A DNA stretch of 64,000 bases, taken from assembly GCA_963995525.1 (NCBI GenBank), contig OZ023210.1:28366439-28430438 (forward strand). Direction: 5' to 3'. Position numbers and translations under genes: made by a program. Shown piece after piece: positions 27,601-42,600 of this stretch. Within the stretch, counting starts at the first letter, position 1, and the number at the start of each line of letters is the position of its first letter. Source of the DNA: Escarpia spicata. Lineage: Eukaryota; Annelida; Polychaeta; Sabellida; Siboglinidae. The notes under the pieces were generated by a model, which searched no databases, had not been told where the DNA came from, and saw only the letters and a list, made by a program, of their open reading frames with translations.

Positions 27601-30600
27601 ATGGGGTATCCCAAGGGTATCTTTCTAGATGCCTCCACACATTGCCCCAGTTAAGGACAAGATGAGACCCTGCCTCTGTCTGCCATGGTGTAAAGTAGGG
27701 ATGTGATACATGAACTGTGGACCTGTTATCCTGTCATTCCTGCTGGAAGATGAAAGCTGGCAGGTGAAGATAAAGTGAGGCCCTCACATTAACTCTAGAT
27801 AGTCCACTGCATATGTTGATAGGGCTAATTGATAGGTGCCCTGTTGTAGCCTGGGGTTTGACAGGCAGGCAGGATAGATGAGTTTAACTGGCCTGGCATT
27901 GGGGCCATGTTATCAGGCCACCATTTGGTCAGTTATCAGTGGATAGTCACACATTTTGTTAAGGTTTAATGTGAACATTGAAAATGATAGTACAACTGGT
28001 TATCCGATGGGGAAACTTGAATTTGTTTATGCTATGACTGTTGTGTGGTGGGAATACTGCATTCTAGTTATTATAACTTGCATTCTAGTTATTATAACTG
28101 GCTTATAAAGAAAACACTTTGAGATTGCAAGTTAACAACACTATAAAAATAAATGTATTATTATATATAGGGGACAATTACAGTGAGTTATGGACATGGT
28201 CATACAAAGACCAGTTTGAAACTAAGTGCTGTTAGCAAAAAGATCGTTACATTCAGAAAGAGAGATAGATCGTTCATAGGACTCCTTCAGAACAATTACT
28301 TGCTCTGTGTGAGCGAGTGGTATACAGGAATAGGGTCCTTTTTGAATGAATGCTGTAAATACAGGCAACCCTTAAGTGCAATACTTTGTCACAAATGATG
28401 TACACTGAATATTGCCTACCACAGGTACCTATACGTTAAGTTGTGGACACAAAACGAGGAAAGAAAATTTGCAGTTGATAAAAAATAAACAAATAAATCA
28501 AACAAGGAGCGATATGTCCCAGATGTATGCTTTATCCTCCCAGTCCTTATGATTCCCCCATGAATGGTGTTGTTGATGCCATGAAGCCCTTACACAATTT
28601 TAGGATTCTTTGGTTATCATGCCATTTGTTATAATTCCCTTTGGGAACATTCCTAGGTGCACAGCCCTGCTAGCAGGCACACATACCATGCCAATGATGA
28701 TCCCCGAGCTCTCAAACTCCTCGAATGCCTTGCTGCGTGGTTTCTTCTTTCCTGGCTTCAAGCCATCCCGCTTGTTCACAACTACATCGCCGTCAGCTGG
28801 ACTCTTTCTCTCAAACTTTCGCACTCGATCCTTTACAGATATCGCATTATCCTCGCTTGTCTTTCTCTCGCTCCCGCGGTGTCTCCCTCTGCAACATAGA
28901 ACACCAGCCGGGTGAACAGGTAACATTACACTAATGACATGTAACACCTGAAGGGGACAGATCACTATGTCCAAAACAAGAAACTAGATGTATTTGTTGA
29001 AAACAAATCTATGCATTTACTCTGGTTAGTATTTAGGATGAGGGTAATTGCCCTACCCTCTGGCTTTATGAGCATCACTGGCAAGGTTTTTCAATGGACA
29101 TGAAAATTACTTATTTTAAATATACACTGTATTAGCCTACTCATGGAGCAACAAACATTTTACTCAACAAGTGGCACACCCTGGAGAATGGCTGACCACT
29201 CTATTTGACCACTGAAAAAGTAAACAACTTTAAATAACTACGTTGTGTTTTTTTAATATATCGCCAATTGGTAACTCAGCGGCCAATGGTCGAAGTGGCC
29301 ATGGGAGGAAATACGCTTACATTGCCTCCAAATTGGTGTATTAATATACAGATAGTAGCTCAAATTAATTTCTCAACATGTATCTACTGTAATTTCACTG
29401 TAAAATTATGTAATGTATTTTATAGTACTTGCAAATGAACCGGAACGAATCCTCCTTGCCAAGGAATGAATGGTTTTGACTACTTACCCATCTGCAGAGT
29501 GGTGCAGTATAACTGTGTTATTGAACTTGTTCAACTGGGTCAAGTGGGCAACATTATGTAACATATTAACTGGCTGGACTTCCATTAGGAAAGAATCTGG
29601 TTTAAATGACATGGTTTAAATAAATAGATATGGTTATGGTAGGGGTAGTTTGTAAGAGGGTTGGTTGGTGGGGAGGATGGGGCAAAGATAACATATGGAC
29701 AGGAAGGGCCCAGTGTAAGACATTAACAGGGGCCAGCTGACAGCAATGATAAGGTAATTATTCACCTCATTGGGGCCGGCCACAGCTGCTTCAACTAACT
29801 GGCCCCCAGACATGCTGACCACACAACACTGACCACATAGACTGACCACATAGTGGACAGAGGTCAGGCCACTGTTTCTGCCCTGTCAGGTTCACTAATC
29901 CTCAGTCTAGATGTGGTGCCCAAACTGACAGTTTTAATTAGTGTTATTTTATGTATATAATTAGTTTGTTTGCCTAACTCTATTCAGGCATACTTGAACG
30001 TCCAAACAGGGGACTAGGGGTGTCATCAAGAAACAGAAGAAATGTGCTCCAAGTCCCTCCAACTAATTCACTGATGACTTCAGTGATGTTATTTGTTGCA
30101 TTTTGTCCATGATTAACCACCATATTGGCTGAATGACAACATGTGATGTTAATGTTTCATCTCAGAAAATCATGTTTCAGATCATCTGTTTCACGACTTT
30201 TTGTTCCGAAAACCAAGCTTAATATTGGCAAACATGCTTTTTTTTAACTGCACCCAAAATTTGGAATCAACTCCCTATAGCTTTAAAATTATCCGAGACT
30301 ATAAATACCTCCGTAAAAAAATAAAGACATATTTATTTGAAATTGCATTCCCACCCTAACGGTCGGTCCCTTGCTCTAATGACGACTCTTGTTGCTTGTC
30401 CCTGTTAACGATTTTGCCCAATGATTCTTGTATGTTGCGCCTATGAGCTCAGATTCTTGGGGATTTAGGCGCAATAGAAGTTTGTCATTATTATTATTAT
30501 TATAATCAGTGTCAATGTTTTTAAAGAGAGTAAGGCAATATATATCTAGGTAAAATGTTGTGTAGGCATTTGAATGAAAAAATATGTGTGGATGATAATT

Positions 30601-33600
30601 GGTGAAAAATAGGAGTCCTGAGCCAAACCTTCTGCACTTTTGTAATGACTTTATTCTTAATTTAATTGTGTTAAATTAAGATTCAATGACAATGCATGTG
30701 TGACAAAGTACTTTTTCTGTTGGATAATCTTATTGTTTGTTTTGGTTCCAGACAATAGCCATGTTGTGTTGGTTTTAGCTGGTTATGATAGTCATGAGCC
30801 ATATCATTGTACAAGTATACAGTGTATCATTATTGAGAAGGTTGTTAAGAAGAAACATCACCCTGCATCCTGCTGAAATAGTTAACATGAAACTATCTTA
30901 TCTTTGCTGTGATACAGACAATAGACATGTTATGCTGAGTATCTAATGTTCCTACAGAGCTGTGTTTTTGATTATCTGCTGTAGATGTAGTTCTCCCAGG
31001 AGACAAAGGGTTAATGTGAATTTTTTAGAATGATAGCCACTATCCCCAGTCTTAGCAGGAGAATTCTAGATGTGGTAGCATGCATTAACCGCTTTCCACT
31101 ATAGTCGGATATGTGTAGCATGAAGAAAAAGCCATGTAGTTGTTGAGCAAATTTGAGACAAGGTAAAAAGGTAGCTGAGCTATGGTTATAATGTTTAGGT
31201 GGAAAACCAGTTGCTTTGTAAACAAATACCTGAGATGCCCAGAATCATTCGTTGCATGGGCACCAAAGTAAACATCTGTCAACAGTAAATCTACATTAAA
31301 GACTAAGAATTAATTAACATTTGTTGCTGGCGACATTACTATTGTGGTTACGAAAGCTGATTAAATCCCAGAGTGAATGTCAAGGGTTAGGATGTCACCG
31401 ATGCCCTTCCAAAACATCCAGCAATAACAACGCCGAGTACCATTTTGTGGTGACCTCTTAGCCCATCCAGATAGTCTTTGATACGGCAACTTGTTTATGC
31501 AGTTGTGGAATCAGATGTTTCTCAGCTGAAGCAGAACTGCTCTAACTGGATTATGTGCATGAGAGGTCATAATAGCCATTAAGGTTAACTAAATCATGAG
31601 TCCAAAGCCAGGCAGTTGAGTTATTGCCTCTTGAACTGGGCAGTAAGGTCAAACTGGCTGACCATCTAGAAATGTGATTATTATTTGTGCCAACCAAACC
31701 CACAACTCTGCAAGGTATATATTTCCATCAATAATTGTAAAGTCTCCCCATACTTGGCTGTACTAATAATTAGCTGTTAAAATTCCAAGAACGTCCTGTT
31801 TATCTCTACTACAGGTGTGTTTCCTATTTGAATGCTTTAAATACAATTTGACCATTTCGTGGGTGCAATATTTAAATTGCAAACAAATGTTTTGGGCTTA
31901 TTAAGTGCAATTTGGAGGGCAGTATACATTCAACATATGTATTAACAGCGTTCGAAATAGCACTTGTCAGTTTGTCCGGGACAAGTGATTTTTGGCCCGG
32001 ACAAGTAAAATTTACATTAAACAGTGACGAGTGCAACATTGCAAACTTTTTATTTGAGGAAATTCCAATTTTGTTAGTGTGTCGGCGTCTTGTCGTTCCG
32101 CCGCCAGTGTGTTGTACGCATAGATATAAATAGAAAACGCTAGTTGAACTTGTTGTCTATAGGGGAATGATTAATGATGTAACTCTATGGTTGTACGTCA
32201 GTGTTCAACCGAGTTTAGTGTCTGCGTTAACAGGGTCATCCGCTGAGCGCACCGACCTAGCTTTGCCATACGCGTAGGACAGACTCCGCATCAGCCATCG
32301 TTGATCGAGACTGTATTTCACACAATCGTAAATCGTTCAGTTTGGCCGACGTACACATTGCTTCCACTCTCGGATCATATTTGATGAACTTTGGAAATAG
32401 TAGACTTTGTATAGCTACCCGTTATTTCAATAAGTATAGTTTTAACCATTATTACACCTAACCTACGCGGACTCGGCAGTCTTCTAAATCATCGAACGTT
32501 ACTTACGACTAGCCGATCCAGATCGGTGACAATTTTCAAAACTTGTAACTGGCTCTCCGGTAAATCTATGGTGCAGGTTAATAAACGGAATATTAATGAC
32601 ATTTCAGAAGGGTTGTTGTATCTATGTAACATCTATTTTAACCATAAATTGCGAGTTTTCGAAACCGAATTATGCAAGACGCGCGGCCGGGGACTGGGCG
32701 CCAACCGCCGTTGACATGTCGGCTTCTGCCAACTACGGCGGTCTGCGCGCGGCAGCAACGTTACCAGGCGGAAAATAATTTATAGATTTAGATCTATAAA
32801 TGATTTTCCGACTGGTAAATATAATTCAGACACCGTTAAAACTGTTTTATCATCATTGAAATGGTAATATAACATTTAGGAAAAAATATGCGTTTGTTTG
32901 GTGATGATCAATTGAATATTATCTTCGTTTGTAAAATACAGAACTTTGTTAATATTGAAGTTCATAGTCATAGAGGTTTAACAAAATAATATCAGATTAT
33001 AATTTTATTATGATTTTTGTGACATTTCCCGGCTTTGCATTGGTCATGTTCCTGGATGAGTGGCATCTTCAATGACAAACTGATGCCAACATTTTACAGC
33101 AGTGTTATATGTTTTATATATATATATATATGTCATATTAAACATAAACAGTTTTTGCAACATTATAAAAACAAATAGCAAGGAAAACAATTGTCTCATT
33201 CCTACCATCGTAATAATTATTTGTTATTAATAAAAGCGTTCATATCAGCAAGCGTTCATATTGGTATACATCATGTAACGTGTCTACGTTTAATATTCGT
33301 GATGAATAATATTTGACCGGAAAATAGTTGCAAAAATAATTTTGCAATTTCTAAATGTTAAGATTAAATCAAATTGTGTCTTTGATCACAAGTCACTCAG
33401 ATGTACGTGCAACGAAACAGCAGGAACATTGGGTTGTCATAAAAATAAGATGGACTTTTTATGTTTTGTTCCAAAGCTTCGATTCCCCTTCACAACCAAT
33501 CGGACAAGTTAACATTTTGGCGGACAAGTAGATTTCAAGTCCGGCGGACAAGTAAATATTCTGGCTTATTTCTATCGCTGATTAAGAACATTATTAAAAA

Positions 33601-36600
33601 CATTATAATTAATCAATATTAATAAATAAGGCAAGGTTGGTTTAACAGTAATAATAAAATATCCAAGAGCTAGTTTGTGAGGAACTTCTGACTGAATTGT
33701 CCTCGGGTTACATATTATGACACACTTTGACCAACATTTGGCAGATGTTTAGTGCATATCGTTTGATTGGAGGAACAAGGGAACCATATCACTAAGATAA
33801 TGAGCTCATATTGTTTGATTGGAGGAACAACGGAACATGTCACTAAAATAATGAGCTCATATTGTTTGATTGGAGGAACAAGGGAACCATATCACTAAGA
33901 TAATGAGCTCATATTGTTTGATTGGAGGAACAATGGAACATGTCACTAAAATAATGAGCTCATATTGTTTGATTGGAGGAACAAGGGAACCATATCACTA
34001 AGATAATGAGCTCATATTGTTTGATTGGAGGAACAAGGGAACATGTCACTAAAATAATGAGCTCATATTGTTTGATTGGAGGACAAAGGGAACATGTCAC
34101 TAAGATAATGTGCTCATATTGTTTGATTGGAGAAACAAGGGAACATGTCATTAAGAGAATGGGCTTATATTGTGTGATTGGAGGAACAAGGGAACCATAT
34201 CACTAAAATAATGAGCTCATATTGTTTGATTGGAGGAACAAGGGAACATGTCACTAAGAGAATAGGCTCATATTGTGTGATTGGAGGAACAAGGGAACAT
34301 GTCACTAAGATAATGAGCTCATATTGTTTGATTGAAGGAACAAGGGAACATGTCACGATAATGAGCTCATATTGTTTGATTGGAGGAACAAGGGAACCAT
34401 GTCACTAAGATGTTTGTGTGACTCAATGGTGAAGGAGTTGTGGTGCCATTGACAGTTTTCAATACAAGGTCACTGTTAAAGAGCGAAATCAGTTTTAAAG
34501 AGTAAACTGAGCTTACGAGCGCATAAGAATATTAATGAAACGATCCTCTGGTCTAATATTAAATTTTACATTCACAATGTCTGTATAAAATATTTTCAAC
34601 TTTGACAATCATGCGGAAATGTTAGCAGCATCACTCAAGTGTTTGCTATATGAATGGAATAACTGTTATGTTGTCATTACTGACAGGCTTTGACAACCCA
34701 AGCTGACATCATCCTATCAGTTGCACAGATGAAGCCATCTCAAGAAGATATGTGAAAGTTTCTATGTACAGGTAATTTAAAATGTTGGATCCATGTGGTA
34801 ATAAGAAATGTGTTATTAGAATACACTTACTTACACACACACAGCAAGAAACCAAAGGCATGGGCAGTTATTACCATTACAGTATTTTTATTGAAAGCTT
34901 GTTCGTAGTGGCACCATCCGGAGAGTTGGTATCTACTTTACTATTTCCATTTATTTTAAAGTTACAGATTTGCTGTGTTACATATTTGTACAGCAAATAT
35001 GTAACTTTTTAAGTGTACAAGTTGAATTAATTACCTATGTGCGTTTTGATATGCACCAATTGGCAGGTCAGAGGCCAATGGTCCCAGAAAGCAAATGAAT
35101 AGAAAGAGGCGACAGGACAGTACCTCCAAGTTGGCATATTAATATTTTATATAGATGACAATACTTACTGTACTGTTCCTCGCGCCTTCTCATTTCCATT
35201 CTTGTCATTTCCCCATGTCCCTTCCACCGGGATGCTGACATCCCCATCACCATGGCGACTACCGCCCTGCGTGTCACCTGATTTCCTGGCAATAAATCCG
35301 CTAGATTCCTCATCCTCCTCCTTGTGTGAGGACTTGGTCTTGGCGCAGCAGCACCAGGTGATTCCCACCAGCAGGACGAGACCAAACAACCCCACTAGGG
35401 TGATGACAACAGTCACGACAACCGTACCCACAGTCTGGGGTTGTTCCCTGAACACCCCACCCAAGGCAGGGTCGTCCCCATGGTATTCCTTCATGGTTAG
35501 CTAACACCCCACCGATGGGGTACTGCTCTATAGCGCCATGTTGTCGGTAGTCTGAGGACACACAATGGCGTCCTAGGTCGGCCAGCGGACCTGAAGTGTT
35601 GGCATGGGTTGTGTGCCGATGGAGGCCAGCTTGAACAAGTCCAGGAAACTCTGAGTCAGACACCCTGACTGCCTCCCTCTCTCCCACTCCCAATCACAGC
35701 TCCCTGGCTACTGCCTCAAGTGCTCAGACAGCAGCCTCTGTAACCTGATCATGACTGTACAGGCCAGCATCAGCCCTAGCACTTATTTAGCACAGAGCAC
35801 AACACTGGGCCAGTTTAGTAATCCATTACACAATGACTGCAGTTGTAGACCTCTCACCTTGTGGAGTCTGCAAGGTAAACAGAGCTTGTCAGTGGGACCA
35901 CAGTAATGGCAAAACTGACAAAATAATTATAGCTTAGTGCTTCAGATAAATGATGGCGGATAGGTCAGTGGAATACAGTTTTTGTTAGCCCCACAGGACG
36001 AGGGAATGTCTAGTTATGTTTTGAAATAGATATTTATGTATGCAAACTGAAACCGGAGAAGAATCAAGATGGGCAAATGTAAGATGACAGCTGTTTTTGA
36101 GAATTACCCAAAGCCATGCAGTGAGTAATCTGTCGTAGAATGACAAGGGTTGGTGGATCCATGCCAATTAATCTCCATCTGCCTACGGCTAATCCAGACT
36201 TCCGTGCACATTTCTAAATAAAACTATTAATTTCTGACTCATATTTTGCACATTGGTTGGACATTTCTAAATTAAACTCTATTTCCAGCTCATACATTGC
36301 GTAGTTGTTTCTTCTTTAGCTAAACAGAAGCCTTCTGCTGTTTTGAAATCTCGGTCAGATTCCTGCATATTTTAATTTATGTGTTAATTCCAATAATTAG
36401 TTCACTTATAACTTATCTATCGATCATTCTATACTTTAATAATTTCTTGATTGTATTCCTTCTATTGATTACGGTCTGTTTCAACACAGGCGACTACTTA
36501 ATCACAGTGCTGAGGAATGAAACGCTTCATTAACTACGACAATATTTCCTCTGACATTCTGTGGCCAAACAAAGCATTGCAAACACTGGTTCGTGTCTAT

Positions 36601-39600
36601 TGGCTCTGTACACTCTCTATTTATAGCTGTCTGGTTAGTGTTGTTTCGTATATGTAGGACCTATCTTGTTCTCCACCTGGGACATTTATCAGGGAGTGGA
36701 TCAGATGTGCATGACATCTGTCCACTGTTACCCTTCAGTACAAGATGCCTGCAGGGCCTATTACCATACACAGTAGGGCCAGTTATAATGCACTGCAGGG
36801 CCTGTCACCATAAGCTGTAGGGCAAGTTACCAATACCATACATTGCAGCAGGGTGTGGGGTCATAATACGACTTTGTATTTATTTTTAAATATGCCAATT
36901 TTGCATATTTGTTTTTGACTTCTTCCAGAAGCTTGTACAGATGCATTTGCATTTGATGTTTATTTTAACCTATTTGAAAGTGCACATTTTAGGTTCTTAA
37001 AATTAAATATCAGTTGGCCAATTCATATCTACCTAGAACCCCATAGCTTCACCATGTTATGCAAACATTTGACAGCTTATCAACGTTATGTATAAAATAT
37101 ATGGCAGTGTATTTGAATTGAACGTTGTGTATCTGGAATGTTAATAGAGTGTATTAGTATATGAACACATGTGTTTGTGTTTTACAATTTAAAATGGAAA
37201 GTATTTGTGTTTGAATTTGAAAATGCCACATATCTGTGTTGTATTTTATCCAAAAAAATGTGTACTTGACCCCCTAACACAGCACTGCAGAATTATTCCA
37301 GGATTGTGTAATTTGACATTTCACCCTGGTTTGCCCAGATCTGATGAGGGTATGAGTACCGGTACATTGTTAATGATGACATCATGTGTGTGACAGTAGT
37401 GGATGTAATTACTGACTGCATATACGGTACCACAGAATCAGGGCCAACCAATGTATACCTTTTTGGTCCTTGCTGCTCTAAAAAACACATTTACTATAGT
37501 TACTTGTTTTCATCTCTCACTGATGGTTGTGAAAAGAAATAAACAATACTATTGATTTGATGTGCTGTTGAGATTTTGCAAAAATAGGAACAACAACAGA
37601 ACGTGTTTCTGCATCTTGTGTAGAATTAAATCTTCTGTAAATGTTTCTGACAAAAGGAGTAGTGTAGGTGAGTATGTCGAGGGTGGCCTGGTAGGTATGT
37701 ACATGTCTGTTGTGTAGTTAGTCTGCCTGGTTTATCCAGTCACATGTAGCCAACAGCTAAGCAGGTACACCCATACATTTGTGACTTCATCCAATTAATG
37801 ACTACAGCTGAAATTACTCTTGCAATTAACTGAATGTAATCAAGGCCAGAGAATGTGCTTAATTATTTGGTGATTTTAATTTAGTGATTATGTAAGATAA
37901 TTTAGAGAAGGTTATGTTGTTATGCTCTTGTGGAGCGCAGTAGCGCAGCGGTAAAAGCTCAACTGAGAGAACCCGGGTTCGAATCCTGTGCATCGGTGTC
38001 GAAACTTGGGAAAGTTTGTTTACTCTATGTTGCTTCAGTTCACTCAGCTGTAGGAATGAATACATGGCTGTAGATAGTGGTGGATATTTGTGTACGAATA
38101 GTCTTTGTGCATTAATTGCAGCATGGCTGAATGCTTCCCAGAGAAGTTGAGATGGTGTTTGATTGAACAGGTCTGCCAGGGAGAAAAGTGTAACGTGCTT
38201 TGAGCAGTCTTGAGGACTGGATACTACGCTATATAACAACTTATCTTTTTATGATTGGCATTCTGATTTTTGTTCAAGTTATGATCAAAAGTTAGTAATC
38301 GTGGATTTGTAGCCACATATAAAATACCATCCTGGTTAGTTTTGGTGATAATCTCACTTTCTTGGCCTACTAAGTATACACACAGCTAATTGTATTTCAA
38401 TCAACCAATCAATCACATTTGTTGTGCTTATGTCATATTAGATTTACTTATTCTGTCAAAATGTGCCAACTTTGTAATGTTATCTGAGAGCAGGGAGGCT
38501 GTAGTGGCAGGTTCTGTGGTAGGATGTGTGGATTAGTGTTGGCAGGAAACAGGGTGCAGCTGTAGTCATCTATCTCTTGGCTGTGGCAACACACACACAC
38601 ACACATGAACCATGTCCACCCTCTTGGCCAGGAACACAGTCACACCAAGATTCTAGGAAGCACCAATATGTGGTAAGAGTGGTGTACCCCGTGTTGATAT
38701 GTTGGGGTTTTGCAAACAGGTGCCAGCATCCAAAAGCTGGGGCAGTGTGGGGGTTGTCAAAGATACATGACATTTTGTGCATTCTGGCCTAATGTAGTAC
38801 TATTGTACTACCTTAGGCCAGACTGCACAAAATGTCATGTATCTTTGATGAGTGGCCACCCTTTCTGCAAAGGGTTGGTCATATAAAAGGGGCGGCCATT
38901 CTCCAGGAGGATACTTAGTCAGCTTTCTACCTTCACCACAGGACACCATACAAAAATATATTAATTTATATGGATGTATGGAACAACATTAAAAAAAATA
39001 TTAATAGAGTAGCAATGTGTCAGGTTTCCAAGCATACTCTGTTCTTTATCAGCTAATGGCTTGGTCTTCTGTGACAATGCTAGAACAAATCCTCTTAGTA
39101 GACTTGTAACATTTTTGTTTTGCAAGCATTAACCATCACAACCCACAAATCCAGCCTATTTGACTGACATGACATCATCAGAAATATGTGGCGTACTGTC
39201 GATCACACAATACCAAACAGCAACGGAGCTTAGGTAGGACTGTCATCCTGCATTGGCAAGTTTTTCCCTGCTTAACATGTTGCTCGGCTAATTTTGAGCT
39301 TGGAAAACTAATGGGCTACCAATCTTGGCCCATTTGGCCTTTTGCAAGGTCTTAGATAGGCCACCGCAATAAGGACAGCACCCAAACACGCAGTGGCATC
39401 AGTGGCAGCAACAGCTGCAGTAGCACTTGTTTTATGACATTATGGAGTTGTGTTCTTGAAGAGCTTGTGAGAAGTCGGTGCCAAGTATTCCGACTCCTGA
39501 GACCGGGGCTAAGTTACAGTTTCTATGGCATCAGTGCATTCGTGGGAATGTTTTTATTTCCCTGGATGCCGCATGAATCCTACAGCTGGGATGTGGAGCT

Positions 39601-42600
39601 CCAGATGGAACAAGTACCGGTAGGTAGTTGGTTAAAACGGTGAATCATGCAGATGGAGTTATTGTGTTTTATATAGTGGGTGTAGGAAAGAAAGTTTCAG
39701 GAAAAAGGAACGGACAAAAAAATAATAGGATAACAAATAACATACAAAAGGGAATAGATTATTATATTATTAATGCAAATAAGCATTACAGGTCACCAGC
39801 AAATGTGAATATCACATTCAATTTAAAATATAGGCTTTCAGATCAAGTCAAACTCTGGGTGCAAGTATGCAAAGTCAACATATCTAAATACAATTAAAAA
39901 TATGTAATTAATCCAGCTGAGAGGAAGGCATTAGGTTATAGTAATTTATACTTTTATAGGGAATGGAAATGGTTTAGAACTTTGTATATATTGCAAGATT
40001 CCACGCGAGTGGAGCCGACTGCGACATGAAGTAACTCGGCACCTGCTTAGGGAGTAGGACCTTTTTTTGTTTTGGGATGATATATAAAGACTGATAATAG
40101 TTCCGGTTTCCGACTGATAAAATTAAACTAAAGCGATGGGGAAAGTTTTGTAAGTAAACATTTTACGGTAACCATTTTAGCGGTGGTTATAGCTGGATAC
40201 CTGTAACACAGCCCGGGTGACGACTTTACATAAGGCTGATAAAACGCTCGTTTACCGTAAACATCATTACCTAAAACAGTTTCCCTACCGCATTAACTGT
40301 CTATGAAAACAGAACAGTTGTATATATCTCATGTGGCTGTTGTATCCCCGAATGAAGCACTTACATCATGTACGACGTAAACACAACGCCCGAGCAATAT
40401 TACAGGTATCCAGTTATTATCAATACTAAGCTTGATTACAGTAACTTGTTACTTACAAAACTTCTCTCCCACCTGTTTGATTTCTTTCCATCAGTCGGAC
40501 ACAGGAACATTCATCAGTCTTCGGTGTCATTTCTGTGATTATACCCCAAATGGAAATATATATCCTGTTCCCCATGCAGGCGACAGCACAACGGATGTCG
40601 CCAGCTGACTCCAAAGTGAAAACGAGATGCGAGACTTACAGACCCTATTCTGGCTATAAATCTTGAAAACACTGGATTAATCTAAATTATATATAATTTT
40701 GAACTGCCAGTTTCTTTGTGAATTCTCTTGCACATGATTTCATGTAACCTTACCTGCTTAAGCACGGTCAGTTTGTTGAATTACCTATTACATGTCATCA
40801 AGATATGGTGATTAGAAGCACCACTACTGGGTTGATATGTAATACCTGTGTGAACCGATCAATGCTGTTCACGGCCAACCACTATTGATCCAATGAGAGA
40901 GGTGAAATTCCTCGCAGAATTAGTAGGATTACTCAATACTGACATAAGTTCACGACGGGCTTGTTAGATTAATTTTCTCGAACTAATTACATCTTATTCT
41001 AGAAGCAAGGATTTGGTAAATTGTTTCACTGGAATCACCGACAGTCCTGAAACATCATAGGTGTTTCTCCATTTTAGATGTAGCAAGAATATCTGGATAT
41101 CACAAACTATGTTTGAAGTACCCCAAACTATTCTTCTTCCCACTTGATAACTTGCAGAATGGGGACTCATCAGTTTGTTTGTTCTGCCCTCATATTGAGT
41201 TGTCTCCATTTATCCTGATCTTGTGACGTTCTCCTCTCAATCTCAGCGGTCCTCCCCTCCCTTCTTGAGATCTCTGTTAACACTATCCCTCCATATTCCT
41301 CTTCCCCCTCTCTACCTCTTCTGTCCTCCATGCTCTCTTTGTCTGTCTCTCACTCATTCCCTGTGCACGTCTTGCCCACCAGAGTCTACTTGCAATCACC
41401 TACATTTTCATATCTTTCTTCACTATCATTCGATATCTATAAGTCCTCCATTTTCTGTTTGTTATATATTTTCGCTGTACATATTCTACAACTACGAACC
41501 CTACAAAGCAAGACAGGGAATTGGCTAAGATTGTATTTTACAGAATGTCTCTACTCTTCTGGCATTAGAAACGGCTGTGCATTTGTGGCTGGTTTTTGCT
41601 GCGATGTCTGAATGATTGGGAGCAATGTGTTGTTGGCAGTGTATCCTGTGTGGGCTGACTCCCAACTCCCAACTCCCAACTCCCTGGGAGAGCCCCAGTC
41701 AGGTGGCGGGCAGGTAGGACTGCACCAGACACGTACCACTTGAAGGTTTTTACACTGAGAGAGTGTGACAGAGGACAGCTGCTGTGTAAGTCATACTGCC
41801 ATGGGTTGGTTGTCACTTGTGGAGGAAGATGTTTTGTAATGGATAGACCACCTGTCTTGAACTACCATTGTTCTTAATCATTCTGTAGCTCTGTTGATTT
41901 TTAGCCTTAATTGGAGTCTCACAGATCCTTGTTTGATAATTGTGTATTATTTCTTGTTTTTTATATATATATTTTGTTGTACTCACTTGTTGAGTAATGT
42001 GTTAATATGCATCAAAATAAAGCACTGTGCGCCTTGATAGATAACCTACTTGAATAAACAATGCTCTCAAAAGACCATCTTTTTTTCCTACTTTAGTAAC
42101 TGCCTGCCTAAGCAGATAACCTGTCTTGAATGACCAGCACCCCTGAAAGACCATCTTAGTTTAGCAACTGTCTGTCATGACAGATAATCTAACTAGTGCA
42201 TTGATTGCTCTTAAAATAGCACCATGCCTTAGAGGTCACTAATGCCAGTGTTGAGAAACCAACCTGATTTGAGCAACCTCCAATCAGAAGTTATGAACCC
42301 TTTGAAGACCATCTACCTGCCTTACCTACCAGTCAACTACCTGAGACCACCTCTCTTGAATGACCACCCTGTACCAGTTCTCACTTGAGCAAGCAAACAG
42401 TTTTAAAATACCACTGACTTAGAGCTAATCTCAAAACAGATGTCGTGAAATTTATTTTGTTCCCTCAGGGGTGTTAGGCAGCTGTTTCTTTTAGTGTTGT
42501 ACATTGACGTGTTTTTCAGAAAGAACATTGGTGCTGACTTTTAGTACACGCAGGTAATGTTTGGTTGTGGCAGCTGAATGTGAATGGGATGTGATTGTTA

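Noticed and set aside
35310..35693. 127-codon minus frame overlapping nested exon 1 in another frame
   Set aside because: It ignores the GTAAGT donor and the in-phase exon chain; the other frame carries the membrane segment and joins exon 2.
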